The notes under the pieces: generated by a model
The model's database searches: none
What the model was told of the DNA's origin: nothing
What the model saw: the letters and a program-made list of their open reading frames with translations, nothing else
Made by a program: the position numbers and the translations under genes
In this document: piece by piece, positions 29,310-39,156 of the stretch
How positions within the stretch are numbered: the stretch's first letter is position 1
How the letters are laid out: each line of letters opens with the position of its first letter
Source: Prochlorococcus sp. AG-409-K04
Lineage (GTDB): Bacteria > Cyanobacteriota > Cyanobacteriia > PCC-6307 > Cyanobiaceae
Direction: 5' to 3'
Assembly (NCBI GenBank): GCA_003215555.1
Contig: QCKE01000002.1
Coordinates: 1-64,000, forward strand
Length of the DNA: 64,000 nt

Positions 29310-30656
29310 ATGAAAATTATAATTTTTGATGATGATCCTACTGGATCTCAAACTGTTTATGGATGTCCTTTGGTCTTACAATTAAACAAAGAAGTATTAA
29401 TAGAGTGGTTTAAAGATCCATCTCCCTTAATTTTTTTACTGATGAATACGCGATCATTATCAGTTAATAAGGCACAAGAGCGCATGAGAGAAGCTTGTCA
29501 ATTGGTGAAAGAAGTAATTTTGGATCATGGAATGAAATTGCAAGAGTTTGTGTTTATTAGTAGAGGTGATTCAACATTAAGGGGACATTGGATTTTAGAG
29601 CCTAAGATTATCAATGAAGTGTTGGGACCCTTTGACGCTACTTTTCATGTTCCTTCCTTTTTTGAAGGTGGCAGAACAACTGTTGATGGCATACATCTTT
29701 TAAATAATATTCCGGTTCATCAAACAATTTTTGCTAAAGATAAGATTTTTGGATATACAACTAGTGATTTAGCTTTGTGGTTACAAGAAAAAAGCAATTT
29801 TGAATATATAGCTAAAGATATTGCTTCAATTTCTATTGCCCAGTTAGATGATCCTGATGCTTATCAAAAAAATAAGTTGCTTAAATATTTGTCTTATTTA
29901 TCAGGTAATAAATTTTGTATTGTTAATGCAGCATGCTCTCAACATCTAAATACTTTTTCAGCTATTGTTATACCTTTAATGAAGAAAAAGAGGTTCTTAT
30001 TTCGATCCGCCGCTAGTTTGATTAATTCTTTATCAGATATTAAATCTAAAGTGCAACCTACTAATAATTTTACTTGTTTTAGGAGAAAAGATCATTCTGG
30101 TAAACTAAAACCTGGGCTAATAATAGTTGGTTCTCATATTCAGTTAGCGGGTGAACAATTAAGAATTTTGTTGCAAGAACAATCTTGTATTGGAGTTCAT
30201 GTAGATGCAAGAAATATTGCAAACATTTTTGAAAAAGAAGATGCAAATGGCGCTTTCACTCAACTAGATGAAAAGTATTCCAAGGAATTAGTACGAATTT
30301 TAGAAATGCATCAAACTCCTGTTCTTTATACAAGCAGAATTGAAGTTACTTTTTCCTCAATTGAGAAAAGGATGGAATTTGGTATTTTCTTGGCAGAATT
30401 TATGAGTCAATTGGTCTCAAAAATTTCTAAGAAAGTTGGTTATATAATATCTAAAGGTGGAATTACAACCCATATATTGCTATCTAAGGGATTGAAAATA
30501 TCTACTCTTCATTTAAAAGGTCAAATTCTTCCTGGATTATCTGTAGTCTCTTCTTATGCTAAAAATCAAACCACACTTCCGATTATTACTTTCCCTGGTA
30601 ATTTAGGTGATAAAAATACTCTCTTAGAAGTATGGAAAATGATGGAAATTATTTGA
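29310..30656 (+). CDS. Four-carbon acid sugar kinase family protein (DUF1537 type)
   Basis: 448 residues. The N-terminal DDDPTGSQTVYG, the SRGDSTLRGH motif (about residue 86) and the VPSFFEGGRTTVDGIH segment are typical of the substrate domain of this family. The nucleotide-binding C-terminal domain has ISKGGITTHILL, GQILPGLSVV and TFPGNLGD. Known members phosphorylate D-threonate, erythronate or 3-oxo-tetronate. Here it stands next to two hydroxyacid dehydrogenases, without the usual PdxA2, aldolase or isomerase partners in the window. The substrate is therefore inferred only as an acid sugar. It converges with icd, 13 bp between the stops. Confidence 0.88.
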   Translation: MKIIIFDDDPTGSQTVYGCPLVLQLNKEVLIEWFKDPSPLIFLLMNTRSLSVNKAQERMREACQLVKEVILDHGMKLQEFVFISRGDSTLRGHWILEPKIINEVLGPFDATFHVPSFFEGGRTTVDGIHLLNNIPVHQTIFAKDKIFGYTTSDLALWLQEKSNFEYIAKDIASISIAQLDDPDAYQKNKLLKYLSYLSGNKFCIVNAACSQHLNTFSAIVIPLMKKKRFLFRSAASLINSLSDIKSKVQPTNNFTCFRRKDHSGKLKPGLIIVGSHIQLAGEQLRILLQEQSCIGVHVDARNIANIFEKEDANGAFTQLDEKYSKELVRILEMHQTPVLYTSRIEVTFSSIEKRMEFGIFLAEFMSQLVSKISKKVGYIISKGGITTHILLSKGLKISTLHLKGQILPGLSVVSSYAKNQTTLPIITFPGNLGDKNTLLEVWKMMEII

Positions 30657-30669
30657 TCTTGTAATGAGC

Positions 30670-32094
30670 TTAGAATCTTTCAATAATTGAATTTGCAAAT
30701 TCACTGCAACTTAATGGAGTTTCTTTGGGCTCCATTAATCTTGCGAGGTCATAAGTTACTTTTTTTTGAGAAATAGATTCACTTAAACCTTTTGTGATTA
30801 AGTCAGCAGCTTCTTGCCATCCTAGGAATTCGAGCATCATTACACCACTCAAAATCACCGAGCCTGGATTTATTCGATTGAGACCGGCATGTTTTGGAGC
30901 AGTTCCATGCGTAGCCTCAAATATGGCAGCTTCATCACCAATATTTGCACCGGGAGCCATACCTAGTCCTCCCACAATTGCAGCTGCAGCATCTGATATA
31001 TAGTCTCCATTCAGGTTTAAAGTCGCAAGTATTGAATATTCTTGAGGTCTTGTTTGAATTTGTTGAAAAATACTATCAGCTATTCTGTCATCAACTAAAA
31101 CCATTTCTTTCCATTTCCCATCACCATGAGTTGCATTAATATTATTAATTACTGATTTTACTTCTTGGCATATAATCTCTTTTTTATCTTCAGTCAATGA
31201 ATCAAATCCAGGATCTATTAATTTTGCATTATTTTCAATACTAAGATGAGGATTATTTTCTATATTATTTAATATCCAACTTTCTCTTTCGGTAATGCAT
31301 TCATCACGAAATTCAGTTGTTGCTAATTCATAACCCCAGTCTCGAAAAGAACCTTCTGTAAATTTCATAATATTTCCTTTATGAACCAAAGTTACATGTT
31401 TTTTTGTTCCTTCCAGTTTTAATGCGTGTTGGATTGCCCTTCTGATATGTCGTTGACTACCATATTTGCTTACAGGTTTAATTCCTATTCCTGATCCGTT
31501 TGGAATTCTACGATTCTTGATAGATTGACTAGAAGGTATGACTTGATTATTTAAATATTCTATAAGTTGAATGCCTTGTGGATCATTGGCTTCCCATTCA
31601 ATACCCATATAAATATCTTCAGTATTTTCTCGATAAACAATTACATCCAGTTTCTCAGGATTCTTATGAGGGCTAGGGGTTCCTTTGTAATAACGGCAAG
31701 GTCTGACGCAGCTATACAAATCGAATATTTGGCGAAGGGCAACATTTAATGATCTAATTCCTCCGCCCACTGGAGTTGTTAATGGGCCTTTAATAGCAAT
31801 TCCATAATGTCTTATTGCTTCAATTGTGTCCTTAGGCAGGTACTGATAAGTTCCATATAAATCGCAAGCTTCATCACCTGCAAATATTTTGAACCATTCA
31901 ATTTTTCGATTAATGCCATAAGCTTTTTTGACAGCTTTATCAAGTACTTTTTGCGTTGCAGGCCATATATCTACTCCTGTTCCATCTCCTCTAATAAATG
32001 GAATTATAGGATTATCTGGAACTATAGGAAGACCATTCTTAAATTCAATTTTTTTGCCTTTGGATGGATGAGATAATTTTGTAAAATTGACCAT
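30670..32094 (-). CDS. icd: NADP-dependent isocitrate dehydrogenase
   Basis: 474 residues, the longer form known in cyanobacteria. It converts isocitrate to 2-oxoglutarate, which supplies ammonium assimilation and is the nitrogen-status signal. Features are [15 protein letters not shown], the substrate-binding [43 protein letters not shown], and the conserved Mg2+-binding and cofactor segments [18 protein letters not shown] and [12 protein letters not shown]. It is divergent from a hypothetical gene. I found no convincing NtcA site (GTA-N8-TAC) in the 160-bp upstream gap. Confidence 0.96.
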   Translation of the reverse strand: MVNFTKLSHPSKGKKIEFKNGLPIVPDNPIIPFIRGDGTGVDIWPATQKVLDKAVKKAYGINRKIEWFKIFAGDEACDLYGTYQYLPKDTIEAIRHYGIAIKGPLTTPVGGGIRSLNVALRQIFDLYSCVRPCRYYKGTPSPHKNPEKLDVIVYRENTEDIYMGIEWEANDPQGIQLIEYLNNQVIPSSQSIKNRRIPNGSGIGIKPVSKYGSQRHIRRAIQHALKLEGTKKHVTLVHKGNIMKFTEGSFRDWGYELATTEFRDECITERESWILNNIENNPHLSIENNAKLIDPGFDSLTEDKKEIICQEVKSVINNINATHGDGKWKEMVLVDDRIADSIFQQIQTRPQEYSILATLNLNGDYISDAAAAIVGGLGMAPGANIGDEAAIFEATHGTAPKHAGLNRINPGSVILSGVMMLEFLGWQEAADLITKGLSESISQKKVTYDLARLMEPKETPLSCSEFANSIIERF

Positions 32095-32254
32095 TTAAAT
32101 TTAATTTCATCTAGTAGCTATTTCTAGAGAATATGTCTTTTTGACCTTTATTTGAATAAATGCGGATTTCAAAACGGATATTAATAGTTCTTTTTTATGC
32201 GTGCACTATTAATATTTACATGGCATCTTCATATTTAACCGAGGAATTCATGAA

Positions 32255-32677
32255 TTGAATGCTTCTAATCAAGCAACCACATATGAAGTTGCCGCTGCGC
32301 TTGCGTCGGTAGGGACATTAGTAAAGAATTATTTCCCTGATGGATCAATAAATTTTAGTCCTTGGAGAGAGGATCCATATACAAGTTTTTGGCATGAAGA
32401 AGATACTCTTGATTTGTCGCTCCATTTCCCAGGCTGGAGTCCAAGTTATGAATGCAGGAGTCTTTTGATACAGCTGAGAGTGATTAAAGATTGCCCTGAG
32501 AAATTACCTCGGCTGTTAGGTGTCATGATGAGAGGTGTCACATTTGATGGAGAGAGATGGAGGCTTGTAACAGTAGGAGATTGGCATTTTACGGGACCTT
32601 ATCTGCCAAAGCCAGCTGTCAAGGAGAAATTAAATTCTATGTGCCGTGATTTTTTTACTCTTTTTCCTTCAGATTAA
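32255..32677 (+). CDS. Conserved hypothetical protein, 140 aa, with an odd start
   Basis: No known function. It is soluble, with a Trp- and Pro-rich centre (SPWREDPYTSFWHEEDTL and LSLHFPGWSPSYECR). The only in-frame start is TTG at 32255. A well-placed Shine-Dalgarno (GAGGA, 32240-32244) instead points to an ATG at 32250, but that frame ends after two codons (ATG AAT TGA). One added T in GAATTG would fuse ATG to the gene as MNLNASNQ. The true start is therefore either the TTG or an ATG hidden by a missing base. It precedes ho1 by about 90 bp. Confidence 0.72.
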   Translation: MNASNQATTYEVAAALASVGTLVKNYFPDGSINFSPWREDPYTSFWHEEDTLDLSLHFPGWSPSYECRSLLIQLRVIKDCPEKLPRLLGVMMRGVTFDGERWRLVTVGDWHFTGPYLPKPAVKEKLNSMCRDFFTLFPSD

Positions 32678-32764
32678 ATTTAAGTTTTTGATTCTTACCT
32701 TTTCTCATAAAAGTTCATTAGAGTATAAATGAGCTTTTTTTAAGGCCTCTTTATCCACCTCCCA

Positions 32765-33478
32765 ATGCCAGTACCTCTTGCATTTCAACTTAGAGAAGGG
32801 ACTAAAAAGTCTCATACTATGGCCGAAAATACTGGATTTGTAAGTTGTTTCTTAAAAGGAGTTGTAGATAAGAGTACTTATCGAAAATTGATTGCAGATT
32901 TATATTTTGTTTATTCAGTTATGGAAGATGAGATCATGAAACTTTCAAAATCAGGACATCCTGTAATTTCTTCTATTTGTTTTGATGAACTCCATAGAAG
33001 AGAAACACTTGAGCAAGATTTAAGTTATTACTTTGGACCAGCTTGGTTAGATTTAATTCAATCTTCTTCTTCTGCTCAAGCTTATGCAGATCGTATCAAA
33101 TATATATCGGATACTACTCCAGAACTTTTGGTTGGACATCATTATACAAGATATATAGGTGATTTATCTGGTGGACAAATATTAAGTAGGATAGCAAAGA
33201 AGGCCATGAATATAAACGGAAAAAATGGATTACGATTTTATGAATTTGATCAGATTGATGATCAAAAGAAATTTAAGAAAGAATATAGTTTAACTCTTGA
33301 TTCATTACCTATAGATCAGCATATGGCAGATAAGATTGTAGAAGAGGCCAACTTGGCTTTTAAATATAATATGGATATGTTTAAAGAATTAGAAGGTAAT
33401 TTAATAACTGTAATTGGTAAATTATTATTTTCAATATTGACTAGGAAAGCTCGAAGAGGGAGTACTGAAAGTGCATAA
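32765..33478 (+). CDS. ho1: Heme oxygenase
   Basis: 237 residues. It opens heme to biliverdin IX-alpha using reduced ferredoxin, the first step of bilin synthesis. Features are the N-terminal LREGTKKSHTMAENTGFV with the proximal heme-ligand His (about residue 18), and the distal-helix segment HHYTRYIGDLSGGQILSRIA (about residues 120-140). It heads the run ho1-pebA-pebB, which supplies phycoerythrobilin. The 87-bp gap to pebA holds an imperfect A+T-rich hairpin at about 33480-33515. Confidence 0.96.
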   Translation: MPVPLAFQLREGTKKSHTMAENTGFVSCFLKGVVDKSTYRKLIADLYFVYSVMEDEIMKLSKSGHPVISSICFDELHRRETLEQDLSYYFGPAWLDLIQSSSSAQAYADRIKYISDTTPELLVGHHYTRYIGDLSGGQILSRIAKKAMNINGKNGLRFYEFDQIDDQKKFKKEYSLTLDSLPIDQHMADKIVEEANLAFKYNMDMFKELEGNLITVIGKLLFSILTRKARRGSTESA

Positions 33479-33565
33479 TCTATATAGATTAATTAATTCC
33501 TTAATTGATATAGTTTATAAAAATTATTTTAATTTACTTTTATCTATATATTAAATATATTTTGA

Positions 33566-34294
33566 ATGGATTCAATAAACTTTGAAGAACTTCTAAATCA
33601 ATTAGAGACTAGTATAGTTTCCAATGGGGGTAAGCAGGTTGAAGTTGAAACAGGAATTGATCAGTGTATTTCTCTAAAGAATAAAGCTATTATAAAAAAT
33701 TGGCTTTGGGATGTGCCAGGATTCAGACGGTGGCGAATTACAAGAATGGATGCTGGGAGTAAAATCCAAGTTCTGAATTCTGTAGCTTATCCTAGTTATA
33801 TTAATGATAAACCAATTCTAGGTATTGATATTCTTTGGTTTGGTTTAAAAAAGAAACTTGTTGCTGTTTTGGATTTTCAACCTTTGATTCAAGATGAAAA
33901 TTATTTCTTAAATTATTATAATGGATTGAAAATATTAAAAAGAAATTTTCATGATTTAAATAGTAATAGATCTTTTAAGATCTATGATTCTAATAGGTAT
34001 TTCTCACCCTGGGTAATTTTTTATAATGGATTAATTGATGATTTAAGTCATTCTTTGCCTGATGTCTTTGAGCAATTTCTTAATACGTATTGGCAGCTAG
34101 AACAGTATAAAATTAATGAATATAATAAAATAGATCCTAATGATGTTAAGAAATTGCAAATCAATTATGATATTTATAGTGCAGAAAAAGATCCTGCTCA
34201 CGGCTTATTTAAGAGCTATTTTGGTATAGAATGGGCTGATGATTTTGTGCAGACTTTTTTATTTCCTTTAAGTAGTATTCATCAAAATAAATGA
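33566..34294 (+). CDS. pebA: 15,16-dihydrobiliverdin:ferredoxin oxidoreductase PebA
   Basis: 242 residues of the ferredoxin-dependent bilin reductase family. PebA reduces biliverdin IX-alpha to 15,16-dihydrobiliverdin. Family features are the central GIDILWFGLKKKLVAVLDFQ (about residues 88-107), YFSPWVIFYNG and the C-terminal DPAHGLFKSYFGIEWADDFV. Assignment as PebA rather than PcyA follows the overall pattern and the adjacent second reductase. The ATG of pebB overlaps its stop codon (ATGA), so the two are translationally coupled. This would suit their known substrate channelling. Confidence 0.93.
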   Translation: MDSINFEELLNQLETSIVSNGGKQVEVETGIDQCISLKNKAIIKNWLWDVPGFRRWRITRMDAGSKIQVLNSVAYPSYINDKPILGIDILWFGLKKKLVAVLDFQPLIQDENYFLNYYNGLKILKRNFHDLNSNRSFKIYDSNRYFSPWVIFYNGLIDDLSHSLPDVFEQFLNTYWQLEQYKINEYNKIDPNDVKKLQINYDIYSAEKDPAHGLFKSYFGIEWADDFVQTFLFPLSSIHQNK

Positions 34295-35064
34295 TATTTA
34301 TAAGAAATAATAGTTTATCACCATTGGGAATAGAAGAATGGAGATGGAATGATTTTATGAGTGAATTAATGAGTCAATTGTCGGTTTTTGAACTTCACCC
34401 ATGTGAGATTCCTAATGATTTTCTTTATAAGAAAATTGTCACTGGATCTCCTCGTAATCCCTTAGAAGTTATTACATCGACTTGGGCATGTAAATTCAAA
34501 AAAATTAAGCAGATCAGGGTAGCATGTATAAAAAGCAATAATTCATTGGCAGTTTTTAATTTGTTGATACATCCATCACATCATTATGATCTACCTTTTT
34601 TTGGTGCAGATTTTGTCACCTTACCAAATGGACATTTGTTAGCTTTAGATTTACAGCCTGTTTTGAAGGCAGATATATTACACACAAATGATGTTTGGTC
34701 TCGTTTAATACCTATTCATAATCAGTGGCAATCATTATTGCCTTCAGGTGGCCAAATTCCTAAAGAAGCAGAATCTTTTTTTTCACCAGCTTTTTTATGG
34801 ACAAGATTGCCTTTAGGTAATAAAAGTGATCGAACTATTACTAAAGTAATAAAACCAGCTTTTATAGAATATCTTTCTTTTTATATTAAATTATTGAAAA
34901 GTTCGGTGAAGGTTTCCAGCGAACGCTCATTGCAACTTTTAGAGGGGCAGAAGTCTTATATAACTTACCGATCAACTAAGGATCCTGCTAGAGGAATGTT
35001 GACACGTTTTTATGGAAAAGATTGGACTGAAGATTATATTCATAAAGTTCTTTTCCAAATCTAG
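34291..35064 (+). CDS. pebB: Phycoerythrobilin:ferredoxin oxidoreductase PebB
   Basis: 257 residues, bilin reductase family. It converts 15,16-dihydrobiliverdin to phycoerythrobilin. Features are LPFFGADFVTLPNGHLLALD (about residues 104-123), the FFSPAFLWTRLP segment, and the C-terminal DPARGMLTRFYGKDWTEDYI that parallels the end of PebA. It overlaps pebA by four bases. In Prochlorococcus the product is used by the reduced phycoerythrin set. No phycoerythrin structural gene is in this window. Confidence 0.93.
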   Translation: MIFIRNNSLSPLGIEEWRWNDFMSELMSQLSVFELHPCEIPNDFLYKKIVTGSPRNPLEVITSTWACKFKKIKQIRVACIKSNNSLAVFNLLIHPSHHYDLPFFGADFVTLPNGHLLALDLQPVLKADILHTNDVWSRLIPIHNQWQSLLPSGGQIPKEAESFFSPAFLWTRLPLGNKSDRTITKVIKPAFIEYLSFYIKLLKSSVKVSSERSLQLLEGQKSYITYRSTKDPARGMLTRFYGKDWTEDYIHKVLFQI

Positions 35065-35161
35065 ATAATTTTTTGGATATTAGATATTATTGAACTTAGA
35101 TATGTCTATTGAATCCCAATGTATGTAATAGTAAACTAATATTTAGCTTTAAACAGTTTTC

Positions 35162-35638
35162 ATGCTTACAAAGATTTTATTTGTTTGTTTAGGCAACATA
35201 TGCCGATCACCTGCAGCAGAAGCAATTTGTTTATTCAAACTTAAACAACAAGAATTGTTAGAAAACTTTCAAGTTGATTCTGCGGGAACCGGTGCTTGGC
35301 ATGTTGGAAAAGAGGCTGATTCTCGAATGAAAGATGCTGCAGGCAAAAGAGGAATTTTGATTGAAAGTAAAGCTAGACAAATTACGTTAGATGATTTAAA
35401 TAGATTTGATTTAATTCTTACTATGGATAATACGAATTTGAAAGATGTAGAAAATCTTGCTGACGAATTAAATTCTCAAATTAGTTCAGAAATTAGGCCC
35501 TTACTTTTTTATGGAAGTAATAAAAATATTCTAGAAGTTCCTGATCCATATTATGGAGGAGAAAAAGGATTTGAGGAAGTTCTAGATTTGCTAGAGGATG
35601 CTATCAACGGGTTAATACTTAACCTCAATGAAACTTAA
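35162..35638 (+). CDS. Low-molecular-weight protein tyrosine phosphatase family protein
   Basis: 158 residues. The P-loop CLGNICRSPAAE lies at the N terminus (catalytic Cys about residue 9, Arg two residues before Pro). The general-acid Asp is in the late DPYYGGEKGFEEV. VDSAGTGAWHVG is also conserved. Its physiological target is unknown; related cyanobacterial enzymes dephosphorylate phosphotyrosine. It lies about 100 bp after pebB, and its 3' end overlaps that of panC/cmk by 14 bp, tail to tail. Confidence 0.9.
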   Translation: MLTKILFVCLGNICRSPAAEAICLFKLKQQELLENFQVDSAGTGAWHVGKEADSRMKDAAGKRGILIESKARQITLDDLNRFDLILTMDNTNLKDVENLADELNSQISSEIRPLLFYGSNKNILEVPDPYYGGEKGFEEVLDLLEDAINGLILNLNET

Positions 35639-37181
35639 TTGGCCATACTTCTTGAGGTATTTCTTCTCTAAACATATCAATTAGAGAATCAACTACTTCT
35701 TCTATTGTCATACCATCTGTTATTAATAACTTCGAATCTTTAGCTTTGCATAATGGTGCTATCTCCCTTGTACTATCTTTTAGATCTCTTTCCTTTATTT
35801 CTGTTTCAAGTTTAGATATATTAGATACTGAAAATCCTTTTTCTTTCATATCTATTGCTCTTCTTCTCGCTCTTTCTCTTGGAGTAGCAGTGAGAAAAAC
35901 CTTGAGTTGGGCATTGGGAAAGACTGCAGTCCCAATATCTCTACCTTCCGCAACTAGACCACCTCTTTTACCTATTTCTTTTTGTTGAAGAGTAAGCTTT
36001 TCTCTCACTAATGTTTTTGCAGCAATATTGGATACTTCAGAAGTAACTTGAGGAGAGCGAATCTCATTAGTAATATCTTGATCATTGAGAATCACTGTTT
36101 GTTTTCCACTATCAGATAATTGAAGATCTAAATTAAAGTCATTTAGTGCTAGTTCAATCTCATTCTTATTATTATGGTTAATCTTTTTTTCTTGTATCAT
36201 CCATGTCACGGCTCGATACATTGCTCCTGTATCCAAATAAATTAGTCCTAATTTCTCTGCAAATTTTTTAGTTACTGTGCTTTTACCAGCACCTGCTGGT
36301 CCATCAATTGCCACAATTGGATGTTGCTTAAGCAAAAATGTGTGGTCTATTAAGCGAGTTTTCCCACATTTTACTGCTGCAGCTAATAAGCAAATTTGAC
36401 TTTTTTGTGAATCAATAGAAGTTAAGGTTTTTGGATTCACAGTTTCTATATATTCCACATTTAAATTATTTTTTTCTAATGAGTTTTTAACTTCTTGAAG
36501 ATTTATTGAATTGTTTTCTTGATAATCTTGAGCTGCTTTCTTTAAAATATTAGGTAACATCAAAGCTTTTTTTCGGTCTTCTTTGGAGAGATATATGTTA
36601 CGTGAGCTATATGCTAATCCATCCGTATCTCTAATTGTTGGTATTGAGTGTACTTTAGTTTGAATATTTAATTCATTAATGAGTTGTTTTAAGATTACTA
36701 GTTGTTGCCAATCTTTTTCGCCTAGAAACAGATGTGTTGGTCTAAGAATACTTAGCATTCTTATGACTATTGTAGCTACACCATCAAAGTGTTGGTTTCG
36801 AAGAGCACCACATAATTTGTTATTAAGATTTTTAGGAACGTTGATTGTGAAATATGAATCTTTTCCATTAGGGAATATATCTTCAAATGAAGGAGCCCAG
36901 ATTACGGTTGCTCCTGCTTTAGAAGCTTTCTCACAATCATTTTCTAAATCTCTAGGATATTGTTTAAAGTCTTCATTCTCTCCAAACTGCAATGGGTTGA
37001 CAAAAATGCTGACTAAAATATTTGAATATTTTGGCTTTGAAAAAGCTTTGGCTTCTTTTATTAAAGCCTCATGACCTTGATGAAGACAACCCATTGTTGG
37101 GACGAAATTCATATGATCTGGTTGAATCTGATTTCGCCAATCTTCTAAATCAGTCAGAGTTTTGAGTATAGTTAAGTTCAA
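35625..37181 (-). CDS. panC/cmk: Bifunctional pantothenate synthetase / cytidylate kinase
   Basis: 518 residues in two domains. Residues about 1-275 are pantothenate synthetase, with FVPTMGCLHQGHEALI and the ATP-binding HLFLGEKDWQQLVILKQ (condenses beta-alanine with pantoate for CoA). Residues about 285-518 are CMP kinase, with the P-loop DGPAGAGKSTVTKKFA, LDTGAMYRAVTW and GRDIGTAVFPNA. This PanC-CMK fusion is a known cyanobacterial arrangement. The start appears to be TTG, giving MNLTILKTLTDL, with no better upstream codon. It is divergent from purM. Confidence 0.95.
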   Translation of the reverse strand: MNLTILKTLTDLEDWRNQIQPDHMNFVPTMGCLHQGHEALIKEAKAFSKPKYSNILVSIFVNPLQFGENEDFKQYPRDLENDCEKASKAGATVIWAPSFEDIFPNGKDSYFTINVPKNLNNKLCGALRNQHFDGVATIVIRMLSILRPTHLFLGEKDWQQLVILKQLINELNIQTKVHSIPTIRDTDGLAYSSRNIYLSKEDRKKALMLPNILKKAAQDYQENNSINLQEVKNSLEKNNLNVEYIETVNPKTLTSIDSQKSQICLLAAAVKCGKTRLIDHTFLLKQHPIVAIDGPAGAGKSTVTKKFAEKLGLIYLDTGAMYRAVTWMIQEKKINHNNKNEIELALNDFNLDLQLSDSGKQTVILNDQDITNEIRSPQVTSEVSNIAAKTLVREKLTLQQKEIGKRGGLVAEGRDIGTAVFPNAQLKVFLTATPRERARRRAIDMKEKGFSVSNISKLETEIKERDLKDSTREIAPLCKAKDSKLLITDGMTIEEVVDSLIDMFREEIPQEVWPIKFH

Positions 37182-37319
37182 AATGGATTACGAAAAGTCA
37201 TTTGCAATTTTTACTTGATATTGTGGTGCTAATAAAAAATAGTATTTTTTAATGGCTGCTTAAATCTTTGACTATTAATCAACATCAAAGATTTTGCAAT
37301 AGCATTCTTTTTAAAAACC

Positions 37320-38357
37320 ATGGATTACAAGTCAGCAGGAGTAGATGTTGAAGCAGGGAGAACCTTCGTTAATCGTATTCAGAATATTGTAGAAAGTACT
37401 TCCAGACCTGAGGTGATAGGGGGAATTGGTGGTTTCGGGGGCTTAATGCGTTTACCAAAAGGATTAAAAAATCCGGTTTTAGTGTCTGGGACAGATGGAG
37501 TGGGAACAAAACTTGAACTTGCACAAGAGCATTTTTTGCATCATGGAGTTGGCATTGATTTGGTTGCGATGTGTGTCAATGATGTAATTACTAGTGGAGC
37601 AGAGCCACTATTTTTTCTTGATTATATTGCTACTGGAAAATTAGGACCAGATGCATTGACTTATGTTATCCAAGGGATTTCTGCAGGATGTAAAGAATCT
37701 AATTGTTCATTATTGGGTGGAGAAACAGCTGAAATGCCAGGCTTTTATCCCGAAGGTAAATATGATTTAGCAGGTTTTTGTGTAGGAGTAGTTGAAGAAA
37801 ATAAAATTATTGATGGAAGTAAAATTCAATCTGGAGATCAAATTATTGGTCTTCAAAGTAGTGGACTTCATAGTAATGGTTTTAGCCTGGTTAGAAAGGT
37901 TCTTGAGGATAATGCTGTCACTCATCAAAGTACTTTTGGACCAGAGAAGCAGTCATTGATAGATTATTTTCTTACACCAACAAAAATATATTGCTCTTTA
38001 GTTCAAGAGTTATTGCAATCAAAAATTTCTATCAAAGGAATGGCTCATATTACGGGGGGCGGTTTACCTGAAAACTTGCCAAGAGTTATCCCAAATGGAT
38101 TAAAGGCATCTATTAATAGTCTTTCTTGGGAAATACCGCAGATATTTCATTGGTTAAAAGAGAAGGGAGATATTCCAGAAACGGATTTATGGAATACGTT
38201 CAATATGGGAATAGGTTTTTGTTTAATAATTCCTTCGAAGAACTGCCAAGATGTAATTGATATATGCATCAAGCAAGGATTTAATGCTTGGAACATAGGA
38301 AAGATCGAGGAACACGCTATAGAAAGTCATTCGAGAATTACAGGCATACCTTCTTGA
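37320..38357 (+). CDS. purM: Phosphoribosylformylglycinamidine cyclo-ligase
   Basis: 345 residues. AIR synthetase of purine synthesis. It begins [17 protein letters not shown] and has the glycine-rich [13 protein letters not shown], the [15 protein letters not shown] motif, [48 protein letters not shown] and [14 protein letters not shown], all in family order. It appears complete. The 138-bp upstream region, shared with the divergent panC/cmk gene, is A+T-rich. Confidence 0.96.
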   Translation: MDYKSAGVDVEAGRTFVNRIQNIVESTSRPEVIGGIGGFGGLMRLPKGLKNPVLVSGTDGVGTKLELAQEHFLHHGVGIDLVAMCVNDVITSGAEPLFFLDYIATGKLGPDALTYVIQGISAGCKESNCSLLGGETAEMPGFYPEGKYDLAGFCVGVVEENKIIDGSKIQSGDQIIGLQSSGLHSNGFSLVRKVLEDNAVTHQSTFGPEKQSLIDYFLTPTKIYCSLVQELLQSKISIKGMAHITGGGLPENLPRVIPNGLKASINSLSWEIPQIFHWLKEKGDIPETDLWNTFNMGIGFCLIIPSKNCQDVIDICIKQGFNAWNIGKIEEHAIESHSRITGIPS

Positions 38358-38514
38358 TCTGAAGCACTTTCATCTTGTAAATATTTTTACACCTTGTGTG
38401 TGCTTGAAATTGTTAGAAACTCTTGACCTTAAGTTGATGATGTTAGATACTTAAATACTAAATAAAGCAAACCGAAGATTTATCTTTCGCAAGCTGCGAA
38501 TTTAGATTTTTAAA

Positions 38515-39126
38515 ATGTCACCTGGAAATCAATCGCGTTTAACGCGTAGGCGAAGTTCAGCAGGACCAGTGCCTCCTAAAAGGCCCTTAGGCAATGCTGC
38601 TGCAATAGATAGTCGAAATAGTGGTCCTAGACCTACTTTTTTGACTCTTAGAGACCATGGAAAAGTTTATGTTGCTGATTTACCCAATCTTTCGGATGGA
38701 CAATTAGCTCATATTTCCAAAGAGGCTGAGGAAGTTTTAACAAGCCTAGAAAGGCGCATTACTGACTTAGAAGTTGATACGCCAAATAAAGATAATGACA
38801 CTTTAATAAAAGCTTCTACAAAACATGAAGTTACTTTGAGGTTCCTTAGGGCTATTGAAGGCGAACAGGAACATCGTCGTAACAATCCAGCTCTTAAAGA
38901 TGCAGCAACTGAGTCTTTGCCTAGAACATTTCTTGAAATCGCTCGACATAGGTTGCCGGGAGCTACGTTTGATTCTTTGTTAAGAGAAGCCTTAGAAGCT
39001 TGTGCTAAAGAAGAACAAGAAAAGAATCTTCCTGTTGAAGAGGAGGAGAGGGAAGCCCCCCCACCATTAAAGATAGTTGATTTACCTCCTTCATCGAAAG
39101 AATCTAAGGTCTTAATAACGGATTAA
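38515..39126 (+). CDS. Conserved hypothetical protein, 203 aa
   Basis: Function not recognised. The N terminus is basic and proline-rich (SRLTRRRSSAGPVPPKRP), followed by a predicted helical region that contains SDGQLAHISKEAEEVLTSLE and GEQEHRRNNPALKDAATES, then an acidic, proline-containing tail (EEEEREAPPPLKIVDLPPSS). No membrane segment is visible. It looks like a conserved picocyanobacterial protein with a low-complexity, probably disordered, start and end. A tiny cysteine-containing gene follows on the same strand. Confidence 0.75.
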   Translation: MSPGNQSRLTRRRSSAGPVPPKRPLGNAAAIDSRNSGPRPTFLTLRDHGKVYVADLPNLSDGQLAHISKEAEEVLTSLERRITDLEVDTPNKDNDTLIKASTKHEVTLRFLRAIEGEQEHRRNNPALKDAATESLPRTFLEIARHRLPGATFDSLLREALEACAKEEQEKNLPVEEEEREAPPPLKIVDLPPSSKESKVLITD

Positions 39127-39156
39127 TTTTTCAAATGAATATGAAATTTTTTGATC

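Noticed and set aside
25355-30656. Full genomic island with att sites around the hydroxyacid cluster
   Set aside because: A+T-rich composition suggests transfer, but no flanking tRNA, integrase or direct repeat supports a defined island.
32095-32254. NtcA site upstream of icd
   Set aside because: The closest sequence has GTA followed after eight bases by TAG rather than TAC, with no confirmed -10 spacing.
33480-33515. Terminator between ho1 and pebA
   Set aside because: The A+T-rich inverted repeat is imperfect and has no T tract, so it is weak; the genes are more likely co-transcribed.
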